From Amorphochlora amoebiformis (taxonomy: Eukaryota; Cercozoa; Chlorarachniophyceae): a stretch of 64,000 nucleotides of DNA. How positions within the stretch are numbered: position 1 is the stretch's first letter; every line of letters begins with the position of its first letter. The notes beneath the pieces were generated by a model. That model saw only the letters and a list, made by a program, of their open reading frames with translations. It made no database searches and was not told where the DNA came from. Below are positions 12,799-25,362 of the stretch, one piece after another. The DNA is taken from contig BAAHQB010000193.1 in the NCBI GenBank assembly GCA_054601695.1, forward strand, positions 124,001 through 188,000. The letters run 5' to 3'. A program made the position numbers and the translations under genes.

Positions 12799-12955
12799 TA
12801 TATAAATATATATATATATATATATATCGTTCCCTCCATCTCTCTCACTCTTATCTCTCTTTTATCTTTTTTTCTCTTTTTTTCTCTCTATCGTATATAT
12901 ATATATATACATATAGATATGTATATGTATAGTATATATATATATATATACATAT
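12001..12955. repeat. five CTCTTATC units alternating with TA tracts
   Basis: A unit of about 50-55 bp (TCTCTCACTCTTATCTC then TCTTTCGTCTGTTTTTCTC) occurs near 12245, 12362, 12543, 12677 and 12827, separated by TA tracts, at 117-181 bp spacing. The frame is open ([11 protein letters not shown]) but repetitive. Each unit is pyrimidine-rich like an acceptor region. No exon identified. Confidence 0.85.
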
Positions 12956-12958
12956 ATA

Positions 12959-13017
12959 TTAAGGTAATCGAATATTCATCCCAAGGACAATCAGCTCCGG
13001 TCCCTCTATACGTTGAG
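12959..13017 (+). CDS. candidate exon ending at a GAG-GTAAAC donor
   Basis: The island between a TA tract and the donor reads [19 protein letters not shown], with GAG-GTAAAC at 13018. Codon use is mixed. The 5-prime edge is unclear (ATTAAG at 12958-12963 may hold the acceptor). The V-V/I-E-Y start recalls [10 protein letters not shown] at 29.18 kb, but the match is too short to claim homology. Confidence 0.45.
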
Positions 13018-13046
13018 GTAAACTTAATATTTTTCCGGAGAAAAAT

Positions 13047-13271
13047 GTGACAAACAACTGCGTCACGCTTCCATCGCACATCATTGTCACTCACGGTGAC
13101 AGTATGTATATGTTTGAATATATGTATGTATATCTATGTTGTGTGTGCCATGGACAATACTCGCTATTGTCCATGAAATTTATCATTTCGGGCGAATATG
13201 GGAAAAACTTTATGTCACGGTTCGTGACACATATGCATATATCTAAACCCAAAACATCCACATATCTATGA
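13047..13271 (+). CDS. small ORF over palindromic motifs, doubtful
   Basis: A 74-codon frame from ATG 13047, starting [20 protein letters not shown] and ending [12 protein letters not shown]. It lies over three short inverted repeats (13085-13101, 13149-13175, 13213-13229), so the DNA or RNA structure rather than a protein may be what is kept. The minus strand is open too. Confidence 0.25.
   Translation: MTNNCVTLPSHIIVTHGDSMYMFEYMYVYLCCVCHGQYSLLSMKFIISGEYGKNFMSRFVTHMHISKPKTSTYL
13085..13229. repeat. three short inverted repeats in 145 bp
   Basis: TGTCAC-N5-GTGACA at 13085-13101; CATGGACAATA-CTCGC-TATTGTCCATG at 13149-13175 (11-bp perfect arms); TGTCACG-GTT-CGTGACA at 13213-13229. A related palindrome, ATGTCACT-TTG-AGTGACAT, is at 14929-14947. 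Such dyads could be protein-binding sites or RNA hairpins. Confidence 0.8.
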
Positions 13272-13602
13272 TACAATATGTCAATATATGAACAAATATG
13301 TATATCTTAATGGTAACCGAGTGTATAAGAGCTGTGTAGGGTCTAGATATCACTGAATATCTAATATGTGATACGTTTAATATATTAAGATAGATATGCA
13401 CATATATAATCCCAGATATGCACATATGTGTAATACAATATACGTTATATATATTATGAATATCACTATATTTGGGGTATCTGTGCACGTAATTTGACCA
13501 TTATGTCCGAAGAGCGATATGTCATATATTAAAGTTGATATGTGTATATCTAATTTTGCGTATTTCATATATATAGTACGTATATATCTAATATATATGT
13601 AT

Positions 13603-13680
13603 ATGTATTCAGCGGTGCCCAAAGCCCTTATACGATTACCAAAGCCCTTATACGATTACCGTATATTTTACTATATGCAC
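13603..13680 (+). CDS. candidate exon MYSAVPKALIRL, copy 1
   Basis: ATG at 13603 reads MYSAVPKALIRLPKPLYDYR. Inside it, AAGCCCTTATACGATTACC is repeated twice in tandem. Copy 2 is at 13797-13852. The border is not resolved on either side. Confidence 0.4.
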
Positions 13681-13796
13681 ATTTTTTATATCATATATAT
13701 ATATATATATATGGATATTTGAGTTTAGATATGTAGATATCCATTTTTACATATTATATTAGATATCACATATTGTTATATCTATTATATAGGTAT

Positions 13797-13852
13797 ATGG
13801 ATTCAGCGGTGCCCAAAGCCCTTATACGATTACAGCAAAGATCAAGGATTAG
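13797..13852 (+). CDS. candidate exon MDSAVPKALIRL, copy 2
   Basis: ATG at 13797, frame MDSAVPKALIRLQQRSRI, ending ATTAG-GTCATA (donor at 13853). The first 12 residues match copy 1 at 13603 except Y/D. A weaker relative of the start (ATTCAGCGGATTAGGCTGTG) lies near 14088. TA tracts separate the copies. Confidence 0.4.
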
Positions 13853-13868
13853 GTCATATATATATACA

Positions 13869-13905
<37 letters not shown>

Positions 13906-14139
13906 GAGTTTGTCATACGAATATGTCGATATTCGTGATGATAATGAAAGTCGAATATTTCAATTTTAGTCATATCATGGAAAACATGTGATATATATAC
14001 ATATCTATAAAGCTGATGCATATCTATAAAGCTGATATAAACTATTGGAGTTCTAATATACATATGTACAATGTTAAAAAGTATATATTCAGCGGATTAG
14101 GCTGTGCAATAATGTATAATACATATGCATTTATAGATA

Positions 14140-14320
14140 CGAATATGTGTATATGGATATGCATACTTGTATATATGTTTAATCTGTGTTTTGGAAATAG
14201 CGGTATTTATATTTAGTATAATGTATAATATATATATATATATAAATATATACATATATATATATATATATACATGTATGATGCTTGATCATGGAAATAG
14301 TGGTATACTAACAGATGCAT
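14140..14320 (+). other. paired GNSGI islands
   Basis: Two mixed-codon islands share TGGAAATAGCGGTAT / TGGAAATAGTGGTAT near 14193 and 14292, reading FGNSGIYI and [12 protein letters not shown]. They are separated by a TA tract. A duplicated short exon is likely. Borders are unclear and the function unknown. Confidence 0.35.
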
Positions 14321-14340
14321 ACGGGTATGAAAATGTATAT

Positions 14341-14450
<110 letters not shown>

Positions 14451-14698
14451 GTATATATATATATGTATGCACATCTAATACATATACGTACAACATATAT
14501 ATATATATATACATATAACTTAAAATGGAATGAAATTATCATTATCTGTAATAAATGTGTATGTATATATGTATGTATACATATATATAGATACATATCT
14601 ATGTATATATAGAAATATAGATATACATATTCTACTAGAGTATATATATATATATATATACGTATGTACATATTCTATGATATCTTATATATGAATAT

Positions 14699-14744
<46 letters not shown>

Positions 14745-14812
14745 CAACATGCATATATATATATAAGTAATACATATACATATATGAATATACACGTATG
14801 TATAATATCTAC

Positions 14813-14854
<42 letters not shown>

Positions 14855-14895
14855 CATATATATAGGTATATATGGGTACCTATATACATATATAG

Positions 14896-14990
14896 GTCGA
14901 AGACTCACCATTAGTCAACAACTGAAGGATGTCACTTTGAGTGACATTCCATATTTTTCAAGATTTAAAGACAAATCATCCTCTTTGTGA
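14896..14990 (+). CDS. candidate terminal exon [13 protein letters not shown]
   Basis: ATATAG acceptor ends at 14895 after a TA tract. The frame (first full codon 14898) reads [20 protein letters not shown] then [10 protein letters not shown] and TGA at 14988-14990. The start resembles the micro-exons at 29068 ([11 protein letters not shown]) and 29516 (RRTIRETVT), which enter in the same phase. A perfect 8-bp palindrome sits inside the codons for DVTLSD. TIREIA-like sequence recalls helix-turn-helix segments, but this is too short to assign. Confidence 0.5.
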
Positions 14991-15239
14991 GGACACGTGG
15001 ATATATATGTATTTTTTTCGGGATTTTTTTTCCAGAAGTTTTCCAGAATATTCAGAACTTAAAGTCTAGAAGTGCAAGCTATATATATAATCTGATAATC
15101 GGTGTCCGAATGATAGGTTTCCTAACTCGATAGCTAGCACATGTATACTACTTACAACATATAAATGTATATATATATATATGTATATATATAAACATAT
15201 ACATATATATATATAACACATATACTTACGCACTGACAC

Positions 15240-15515
15240 ACACACACACGTACACACACAAAGAATAAGCGGAATAGGAGAGAAGAGAGTGACGGAGAGA
15301 GAGAGAAGAAAGAGAGAGAAGAGAGAGAAAGAGGGAGAGAAGAGAGAAAAAGAGAGAGAGAAAAAGAGAGAGAAGAGAGAAATAAAGAGAGAAGAGAGAA
15401 AAAGAGAGAGAGATGAGAGAGAAAAAGAGAGAGAGAGGAGAGAGAAAAAGAGAGAGAGAGGAGAGAGAAAAAGAGAGAGAGATGAGAGAGAAAAAGAGAG
15501 AGAGAGGTTACGCGA
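15240..15515. repeat. GA-rich tract
   Basis: CACACA, then about 230 bp of GAGAGA/GAAAAAGAG on the plus strand. The ERERKKRE and SLSLSLF frames are artefacts. It ends in GAGAGGTTACGCGAGCTCATG, after which the composition changes. Confidence 0.9.
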
Positions 15516-15717
15516 GCTCATGTAGTGTTTATTAATTCGCGTACATGCGCAGGAATCTGTAGCATGAGTATACCTAGATTACGCAACATATGAGTATGTA
15601 TATATATATATATATATAAACTAGAATCTAATAATATATCTCCTCACGTAACATACATATATATATATATATACATATATATCTAGATACATATATCTAT
15701 TGTCATATATATATCTA

Positions 15718-15751
<34 letters not shown>

Positions 15752-16165
15752 TATCACTGCAGCCTGATCATATAATAGCGTAGAATGAGCATTGAATTAA
15801 AAAGTTAAACTTAACGTAATCTTGAAACCGACACGTAGAAATTTACCATTTATACTAGTTATACCGTAATTCGGAATACATTATAGTTTTAGTGTATATA
15901 TATATATATATATCTAGTATATATATATAATGTGTATAATCTTACATTACGCATACGTCTTGTTATCGCAGTGGTCCGATCGGATACATCATATTAATAT
16001 CCTATATCTAGTAGATATGTAACTATTATACTAAGGTGCCAATCGGATTATGACATTAGATTAGATTAGTAGAGTCTAGTGGACTCATGCTACTCATAAT
16101 GTAGATATATATATATCTAGTATATATATTTATATTTATATATTATATATATATATATATCAATC

Positions 16166-16197
<32 letters not shown>

Positions 16198-16340
16198 TAC
16201 ATATGTGTAACGGTGCATAACGGATTCCTTAAACTGCGCATTATTAATTGATATAAAATTATTAATTTTGCGCACATCAATTACATTCATATGTAAGGTA
16301 CATAACCTATTCAAGCTCTCTAGTACACGCATACGGTAAA
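15516..16340. other. low-repeat AT-rich intergenic stretch rich in CTAG
   Basis: Short TA tracts alternate with unique sequence containing many CTAG and ATCTAG words (15620-15760, 15900-16110). I find no convincing exon. A short frame at 16165-16356 on the minus strand is weak. Confidence 0.6.
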
Positions 16341-16344
16341 CAGC

Positions 16345-16590
16345 ATGGAGACTCATTGGAGAGTACTGTATATATCAGTTGTGTATATATCTAGTATATA
16401 TCTTCGGTATAATAGTATAATATCCGGATATTATCTTGTGTTATCAAGATATCTATTGTTCTTTATGTACTATTTTCGGGTGTTAGAAGTGTATTTATTG
16501 GAAAGCTATAAATCACGGGAGTATTGTATAATCAAATTCTATATTTTTAGCGAATTTATCAATCACCATGCCAATGAATTTATATCCTAG
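16345..16590 (+). CDS. small hydrophobic ORF, unidentified
   Basis: 81 codons from ATG 16345 (METHWRVLYISVVYISSIYL) to a stop at 16588-16590, rich in Y, I, L and F, with charged patches (ESYKSREY, NHHANEF). The sequence is unique rather than repeat. Because the DNA is very AT-rich, an 81-codon frame is only mild evidence. It could be a small membrane protein or an exon. Confidence 0.3.
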   Translation: METHWRVLYISVVYISSIYLRYNSIISGYYLVLSRYLLFFMYYFRVLEVYLLESYKSREYCIIKFYIFSEFINHHANEFIS

Positions 16591-16599
16591 TTGAAGTAA

Positions 16600-17110
16600 T
16601 ATACGTAATTTTACGTAAACGTAATCTCATTTGTATTATTTTGTATTATCCTGTACTCATTAAAGCTAAGCAAACAATAACTTACGTACGTATAAGTACA
16701 TGTAATCTAAGTATACGTATGTACCGATTAAGTGAGTACACGTATGTAACAATAGCTTAATATACCTACAACATACGTATAAGTACATATGTAATCTAAG
16801 GAGGATACGTATGTACCAATTAATCATTAGTCTATTCACTGCATTTATACGCGAACGCAACCTAACTAGCTCAATCATTACACATGAATTTCAACACTTG
16901 CGTTTACACATATGCACATGCATTATACGTTCGTACGTATAGTACGTGTATTATATGTACGTACGTATTGTGCGTGTATTATACGTACGTGTGTACCTAC
17001 GTATTGTATGTGTATTACACGTACGTACGTATTATAAGTGTATTGTACGTACGTACGTATGTATAATACGTACGTACCTACATAGTGATGTGCGTATCAT
17101 GATTTATCTT
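16600..17110. repeat. ACGTAC/TACGTA palindromic tract
   Basis: TACGTACGT words recur, densest at 16925-17085 (GTACGTACGTATTG units). Two near copies of TAAGTACATGTAATCTAAG occur at 16692 and 16782. No supported gene. Confidence 0.7.
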
Positions 17111-17291
17111 CAGTCATAAATTTACGTAATATCTAGAATATGGTGCCTACGTACGCACACGTGTGCACGTGACATAAACCAAGGTGATACTTGACGTCCG
17201 TATGTTAACCGTTGTGAAATGTACTTTCATTTGCTTGCATTTAGTAGCGAGGTCGTACATGTACATACTTATGTATATATATATAAATGTA

Positions 17292-17335
<44 letters not shown>

Positions 17336-17340
17336 CATTT

Positions 17341-17865
17341 CAAGACGTCCCAGATAATACATTCTGGAAAACAAATATTCATGCCAAGGTCCGTATACAC
17401 GCTGTATACAAATTAAAACAATTCACTATCATTATGGGTTGGTGGGGTTGTGCGTCTTACGCACAGAGTCTGATCATAACATGTATAGTCGGCTTATTAC
17501 CTAAAATATTCGAGACATGTACTCTAGATACTAGATATAGCCCTTACGTACCGTATAATAGCGTTGGCTACATAATCATATTATGTAGCGAGATAGTTGA
17601 GAACTGTCGCCAGATGGCTTGTATTCATCTCGCTCGAGACATATATACTAGATATAGCCCTTACGGGCCGTATAATAGCGTTGGCTACATAATCATATTA
17701 TGTAGCGAGAGATGGCTTGTATATATACGTACGTACGTATTCATTCATCTCATCAATAGTTCGCACTGGTTAGTTTTGTTGTGTAGTATACCGTATAATA
17801 CGTACGCAGTATTGCGTGAGTATATACATACAGGTTTACAGGTACGTGCGGGTCCTAAAAATTAA
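17341..17865 (+). CDS. ORF containing a 117-bp in-frame tandem repeat
   Basis: Open from the end of a TA tract at about 17330 to a TAA at 17863-17865 (the frame extends further upstream through the repeat). It reads DVPDNTFWKTNIHAKVRIHA, MGWWGCASYAQSLIITCIVG and later REYIHTGLQVRAGPKN. A unit at 17530-17592 recurs at 17647-17709, offset 117 bp (39 codons), giving TRYSPY.PYNSVGYIIILCSE twice. Each unit holds a 23-nt palindrome (GCTACATAAT-CAT-ATTATGTAGC). It is the longest non-microsatellite open frame in this part. No family recognised. Confidence 0.4.
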   Translation, partial: QDVPDNTFWKTNIHAKVRIHAVYKLKQFTIIMGWWGCASYAQSLIITCIVGLLPKIFETCTLDTRYSPYVPYNSVGYIIILCSEIVENCRQMACIHLARDIYTRYSPYGPYNSVGYIIILCSERWLVYIRTYVFIHLINSSHWLVLLCSIPYNTYAVLREYIHTGLQVRAGPKN

Positions 17866-17879
17866 TCAAACTGTGATAT

Positions 17880-17946
17880 ATTGTACTTGTGCTAACTAGC
17901 TAAAACAAAGGTAAATCTAGAAAATGGCTAAACTAGCTAAACTGCG

Positions 17947-17990
<44 letters not shown>

Positions 17991-18175
17991 CATTTATATA
18001 TATAATAGTGCTTGGGCTAAAACAAAGGTCTAAAATGGCTAAACTATGGGAATTAACTGTATTTTTAACAAGAAACACACTAGATGCGCAGCACATGTAC
18101 ATGTACGGATAAATGAATATTTCAGAATCCAATGATTATAAATGAATATTTCAGAATCCAATGATTACAAAATTA
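17880..18175 (+). other. duplicated short segments, possible MAKL exons
   Basis: GCTAAAACAAAGGT followed by AAAATGGCTAAACTA occurs at about 17900-17945 and 18017-18048, split by a TA tract. The second copy reads MAKLWELTVFLTRNTLDAQH to a stop at 18112. At 18108-18168, AATGAATATTTCAGAATCC is in two tandem copies 29 bp apart. Possibly a small gene. Weak. Confidence 0.35.
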
Positions 18176-18235
18176 AAAATTTTAATCACGCCAATGGTTT
18201 CATAAGTGCAATTGTTTGAGTCACAGTACATTGTA

Positions 18236-18238
18236 CAC

Positions 18239-18333
<95 letters not shown>

Positions 18334-18356
18334 ATATATATACACACACATATATG

Positions 18357-18423
<67 letters not shown>

Positions 18424-18686
18424 ATACATTTATAAATATATACAACTATACATATAAATGCATATACACATATGTTTCACACATTTCATTATATAGTATT
18501 TTAAGTAGATATGTCTCTGGATATATATATATATATATATTCATCGATTAATAAATATATTTGGAGATATATATATATATATATATTCATTTATTAATAT
18601 ATATATTTATATCTACGTCTATACATACATACGACTATATGTCATATGTTTTGTATTTCGTAGACACGCAAATGCATACACACACA

Positions 18687-18744
<58 letters not shown>

Positions 18745-18845
18745 TAAACTTCTTTATATATAAGTATATTGCATCTCTATATCTATTCTCTTTCGCACAT
18801 TATACAGACATTATATATATATATATATATACATACATATATATA
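18236..18845. repeat. TA microsatellite block
   Basis: (TA)n with short interruptions. ATATTCAT(T/C)(T/G)ATTAATA occurs twice near 18538 and 18583. No gene. Confidence 0.9.
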
Positions 18846-18848
18846 TAT

Positions 18849-18903
18849 TATCCTTACCTCAAGACTTTAGAGTTGAAAAGTGATACAAAGGCCGCTGTCA
18901 CGG

Positions 18904-18958
<55 letters not shown>

Positions 18959-19112
18959 TATCCTTACCTCAGGACTTTTAGAGTTGAAAAGTGATACAAA
19001 GGCCGCTGTCACGGAAGATATATATATACATACACATGTATATATATATATATATATTATCCTTACCTCAAGACTTTAGAGTTGAAAAGTGATACAAAGG
19101 CCGCTGTCACGG

Positions 19113-19161
<49 letters not shown>

Positions 19162-19314
19162 TATCCTTACCTCAGGACTTTTAGAGTTGAAAAGTGATAC
19201 AAAGGCCGCTGTCACGGAAGATATATATATACATACACATGTATATATATATATATATATTATCCTTACCTCAAGACTTTAGAGTTGAAAAGTGATACAA
19301 AGGCCACTGTCACG

Positions 19315-19353
<39 letters not shown>

Positions 19354-19518
19354 CATATATATTATCCTTACCTCAAGACTTTAGAGTTGAAAAGTGATAC
19401 AAAGACCGCTGTCACGGGATATATATATATGTATGTATATATGTATGTATATATATATATTATCCTTACCTCAAGACTCTAGAGTTGAAAAGTGATACAA
19501 AGGCCGCTGTCACGGGAG

Positions 19519-19549
<31 letters not shown>

Positions 19550-19701
19550 ATATATATTATCCTTACCTCAAGACTTTAGAGTTGAAAAGTGATACAAAGG
19601 CCGCTGTCACGGGATATATATATATATATATATATCTATATATATATTATCCTTACCTCAAGACTTTTAGAGTTGAAAGGTGATACAAAGGCCGCTGTCA
19701 C

Positions 19702-19749
<48 letters not shown>

Positions 19750-19904
19750 CCTTACCTCAAGACTTTTAGAGTTGAAAAGTGATACAAAGGCCGCTGTCAC
19801 GGGATATATATATATATATATATATGTGTATATGTATATGTATATTATCCTTACCTCAAGACTTTAGAGTTGAAAAGTGATACAAAGGCCTCTGTCACGG
19901 GATA

Positions 19905-19945
<41 letters not shown>

Positions 19946-20006
19946 TATCCTTACCTCAAGACTTTAGAGTTAAAAAGTGATACAAAGGCCGCTGTCACGG
20001 GAGATA

Positions 20007-20047
<41 letters not shown>

Positions 20048-20208
20048 TATCCTTACCTCAAGACTTTTAGAGTTGAAAAGTGATACAAAGGCCGCTGTCA
20101 CGGGAGATATATATATATATACATATATACATATATATATTATCCTTACCTCAAGACTTTAGAGTTGAAAAGTGATACAAAGGCCGCTGTCACGGGAGAC
20201 GAATAGGA
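18849..20208 (-). repeat. 14-copy array of an exon-like segment with a consensus splice donor
   Basis: Fourteen copies at about 94-109 bp spacing begin near 18849, 18958, 19057, 19160, 19259, 19362, 19458, 19556, 19646, 19746, 19845, 19945, 20047 and 20140. On the minus strand each reads GTGACAG-CGGCCTTTGTATCAC then CTTTTCAACTCTAAAGTC and ends TTGAG-GTAAGGATAA, a strong 5-prime splice site followed by TA repeat. Cutting at CAG and GAG would make 37-38 nt exons (VTAAFVSLFNSKVLR frame); a T insertion in some copies changes the length. The plus strand reads LELKSDTKAAVTG. The segment is highly conserved while the TA spacers vary in length. Confidence 0.85.
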
Positions 20209-20215
20209 GGTTCAA

Positions 20216-20299
<84 letters not shown>

Positions 20300-20302
<3 letters not shown>

Positions 20303-20337
20303 CGCATAGAGCTTGTCGCTGGAGATGAACAAGAGAG
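20300..20337 (+). CDS. candidate exon [12 protein letters not shown]
   Basis: ATG at 20300, 12 codons, then AG-GTTACA (donor at 20338). The end of the 14-copy array (20180-20218, AVTGDE then GGAGGTTCAAC) resembles it (LVAGDEQER), followed in both cases by TATATTATATA. So this may be the plus-strand relative of the array unit. Strand is uncertain. Confidence 0.35.
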
Positions 20338-21290
<953 letters not shown>

Positions 21291-21318
21291 ATATATACAT
21301 ACACACATATATATTAAC

Positions 21319-21417
21319 ATGCAACTATTACCAATCATAAAGATATCTGCATATCCGATATTTTTGCTGCCTTATCCACCCTACATGCTTATTAGCTCAG
21401 GAGAAGTATCCATCTGA
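21319..21417 (+). CDS. small hydrophobic ORF
   Basis: 32 codons from ATG 21319: MQLLPIIKISAYPIFLLPYP then PYMLISSGEVSI and TGA at 21415. It lies in a 130-bp unique island between TA tracts. CTCAG-GAGAAG near 21400 could be an acceptor in an alternative reading. Could be a small membrane peptide, an exon, or chance. Confidence 0.3.
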   Translation: MQLLPIIKISAYPIFLLPYPPYMLISSGEVSI

Positions 21418-21419
21418 AA

Positions 21420-21643
21420 TATGTGCATATATACCCATGTATACGCTATTTTGTCCGTGTATATACATGTATATATTGCTGTACATATGTGTATGTGTAG
21501 ATGCATGCATAATTATTTATATGTGTATAATTTTGATGATTTGATATGAAATATATATATATATATATATAAGACTTTTGAAATATAACTATCCTTTTGT
21601 TTTTAACTCGTGTAAACTATAAACATATATAATGATATATATG

Positions 21644-21700
<57 letters not shown>

Positions 21701-21746
21701 TATATACAAGCATATGTATGTAAATACAATGTATTATGATCTATAG

Positions 21747-21797
<51 letters not shown>

Positions 21798-21959
21798 ATA
21801 TACATAAATATATATTTGTATATGCATTTATATTTAGATATTATACATAATATAAATAAATGTAATAGATATATATATATATATATAGATATATACCTGA
21901 AAAGCATATTGCTATACAATAATATTAATTATGATTATTATTATTGTGTATGTACACAT

Positions 21960-22016
<57 letters not shown>

Positions 22017-22067
22017 ATATAATATACATAATAGATTACCTTCCACATCTGTATATTATCATACATT

Positions 22068-22140
<73 letters not shown>

Positions 22141-22305
22141 CAATACTTAGAATAATATAATAGGCATATACATACGTACATAATAATACGCATAATCCAT
22201 TTAAATATACGTATACGTACATATATATATATATATATATATATACATTTATATACATATATGTAAACATACAATATATATATATACATATATGTTTATA
22301 CACAC

Positions 22306-22350
<45 letters not shown>

Positions 22351-22527
22351 TTATATACATATATGTAAACATACAATATATATATATACATATATGTTTA
22401 TACACACATAATATATATATATATATATATATAAAGACTGTCTAGGTGTATATTTCTATATTTAAAAGCGATATATGTACTCATATGATTTAGATATTCA
22501 CATATTTTTGCACACACACACACACAC

Positions 22528-22581
<54 letters not shown>

Positions 22582-22835
22582 GTATGTGTGTGTATGTATA
22601 TATATTTATATACATCTATTCGTTTGTATATATATATATATATCATATATATAATATATATATATACTACATAAATAATATTCTAATATATATATATATA
22701 TATATTACATAAATAATATTCCAATATATACTTGAATAAGTATTGAATATGTACACACACACATGTATGTATATGTATATATGTATATTTATATATGTAT
22801 ATATATGGCTACATTTATGCATATGTGTATACATG

Positions 22836-22920
<85 letters not shown>

Positions 22921-23015
22921 TTGAGTTTAAATAATATACTCGCCCAGGTAGCCCTATACATATTACATTTATAATGTATAACGTATATGTATATAATATA
23001 TATATATATATATAC

Positions 23016-23063
<48 letters not shown>

Positions 23064-23182
23064 TATACATATATATATAGAAACATATATATGCATCTAA
23101 TAATCGATATGTCTATGTGTGTGTGTGTGTATGAATATACATATGTATTATAATGAGATTTACATATATATAGAGACATGTA

Positions 23183-23213
<31 letters not shown>

Positions 23214-23258
23214 CCTTTCTACATGTATATATATGTAATCGAATACATATATGTGTGC

Positions 23259-23322
<64 letters not shown>

Positions 23323-23380
23323 AATACATATATATATATACCTATATATATATATATATATATATACATATATGTATATA
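21420..23380. repeat. TA/TATG microsatellite block with a duplicated 100-bp unit
   Basis: At 22243-22412 a unit with TTTATATACATATATGTAAAC and ATGTTTATACACACATAA is present twice, 103 bp apart. The island at 22920-22975 (minus strand [13 protein letters not shown]) is a possible short exon, unsupported at its borders. The remainder is simple repeat. Confidence 0.85.
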
Positions 23381-23386
23381 TATAAC

Positions 23387-23417
23387 CTTGGGGTCTGAAA
23401 TGTAATCCTTGCGCCAT
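23387..23417 (-). CDS. candidate first exon [10 protein letters not shown]
   Basis: On the minus strand ATG at 23417 gives [10 protein letters not shown], then CAAG-GTTATA (donor at 23386), followed by a TA tract. Alternatively TTACATTTCAG is an acceptor here and an upstream minus-strand segment (23440-23490, MIKGWKT then GTATGTAACC donor) is spliced to it across about 65 nt. Both readings place a minus-strand gene here. Confidence 0.35.
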
Positions 23418-23496
23418 GGAGATATAAAAAAGCGCTAACGGCCTGTGTTCCGTTCGGGTTACATACAAGTCTTCCAGCCTTTAATCATACCCTTGT

Positions 23497-23647
<151 letters not shown>

Positions 23648-23824
23648 ACCTAGATGATCCCAACATAGACACATGAGCTCGCTTTCCATCATACCATTTT
23701 CCACATTCCTATATAATGATCACATATATCCATATATAGCACATATATCTAAAAATATCTATATTTTTCATATCATTTCAACTGGTCAAAACGTTCCGTA
23801 TCTCTCCCACTCTCTATTCGAATA

Positions 23825-24199
23825 ATGAAACTCCAAATCAAAGAAACCACACCCTCGCATCCCCTCTTACCTCTGTTCAATCGCAAAGAGCAATTCCGTA
23901 ACTTCGTTCGTGTGACCATTTCGAGATTCCGACCAATCCGAACGGTTCGGAGACTGACATCTTCCCGCGAAAACCGGAACTTGTCACTGCGTAGCTCGAG
24001 AGAAGAAGGAGTAGGGGGGAGGACAGACGCATGGTTCGGATTTTTTCGAAAATGCGTGGCCGTGTATGACGCGGGTTGGAATCTTCAGTGCCTTCGTGGA
24101 CGCACTCATATGTTAATCATGTCACCATTAGACGACCATACACATCATTCAAGATATCTAGAGTTTGATATATATCATATTAGAAATTCAATATTATGA
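23825..24199 (+). CDS. basic ORF, 124 codons, unidentified
   Basis: A unique, GC-richer island. From ATG 23825 it reads MKLQIKETTPSHPLLPLFNR, then FRNFVRVTISRFRPIRTVRR, SSRENRNLSLRSSREEGVGG and CLRGRTHMLIMSPLDDHTHH. It is arginine-rich and ends in AT-rich sequence at 24197-24199. No domain recognised. Composition and length make coding plausible; introns cannot be excluded. Confidence 0.4.
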   Translation: MKLQIKETTPSHPLLPLFNRKEQFRNFVRVTISRFRPIRTVRRLTSSRENRNLSLRSSREEGVGGRTDAWFGFFRKCVAVYDAGWNLQCLRGRTHMLIMSPLDDHTHHSRYLEFDIYHIRNSIL

Positions 24200-24235
24200 C
24201 ATATTTAAAAGGATATCTACATATCTTCTGAGCAA

Positions 24236-24595
24236 TACCCGCCTGAAAAAAGGAGGGGGGCAGCCCGCAGTGGGAGGGAGCTCTTCAACCGACAAAATAA
24301 AGGAAGAAAGGAAGGAAAGGAAGAAAAAGAACCAAGAAAGGGGAGGAAAAACACAGGGGTATGATGAATTGCAAAGGTATCTAACCCCCCCCCCGCAAGT
24401 GGGTTCGAAAAACATATGCAGTCTGTCTATTCTGCATTCCAGAGTTTCAGGCGAAATAATTTCAAACTGATCCGAAAAATTAGGGGTGTTTTCCTGCCAC
24501 TGTCGGGCTGGTGGCCCGGAATCCCGGCCTTTATGGCGGGCGGACCGCTGGGCTATGGACGAGATCAACGTCTTACCCTTGCGTCAAGGTTGTAC
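24236..24595 (+). CDS. Lys/Gly-rich exon(s), unidentified
   Basis: One frame reads KKGGGQPAVGGSSSTDKIKE, ERKERKKKNQERGGKTQGYD and ELQRYLTPPPQVGSKNICSL to a stop at 24468-24470. A second plus-strand frame begins near 24486 as VFLPLSGWWPGIPAFMAGGP then LGYGRDQRLTLASR (to about 24589). They could be two exons with a short intron, but no unambiguous splice pair is visible. The minus strand is also open (FFFFLSFLSS), a mirror of the lysine tract. Strand is moderately supported. Confidence 0.35.
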
Positions 24596-24699
24596 TTAGG
24601 TAAAATCGGATTATCGAGACATTTCATGTATATTATGATGCAAATATATGATATACACTGTGTTTATAGAGCGCTTATCATATGTATATGTGTATATGT

Positions 24700-24721
24700 A
24701 TGTAATATGTATATATATGTG

Positions 24722-24757
<36 letters not shown>

Positions 24758-24763
24758 ATTTTT

Positions 24764-24804
<41 letters not shown>

Positions 24805-24930
24805 CATACTACAGTATGTTTTCAACATATATACGAGTTTGTAAAGTATGTGTATTGCATATACCGTATGATGTATGTCAATATACACATGTATACTCCA
24901 GTACACAAATATACACACATGTATATATAA

Positions 24931-24962
<32 letters not shown>

Positions 24963-25052
24963 TGTGTATATATGTATATACATATACACATACACACACA
25001 CACACACACGTACACATCATGATATGCATACTCCAGTTGTCTAATATATAAT

Positions 25053-25105
<53 letters not shown>

Positions 25106-25110
25106 TATAT

Positions 25111-25156
<46 letters not shown>

Positions 25157-25224
25157 CATATATATATATGTATGTATGTATATATGTATGTGAGTGTGCA
25201 TGGATATCTGTTGTGTGTGTATAT

Positions 25225-25257
<33 letters not shown>

Positions 25258-25308
25258 GTATACATATATATATATATATATATGTTATATGCAATTATAT
25301 GTATACAG

Positions 25309-25362
<54 letters not shown>

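Noticed and set aside
18849-20208. CRISPR array
   Set aside because: Repeats are regularly spaced but the spacers are all TA repeat, not unique, and the genome is eukaryotic with spliced genes.
24395-24420. tRNA-like GTGGGTTCGAAAA
   Set aside because: Resembles a T-loop, but no acceptor stem, anticodon arm or D-arm can be found around it.
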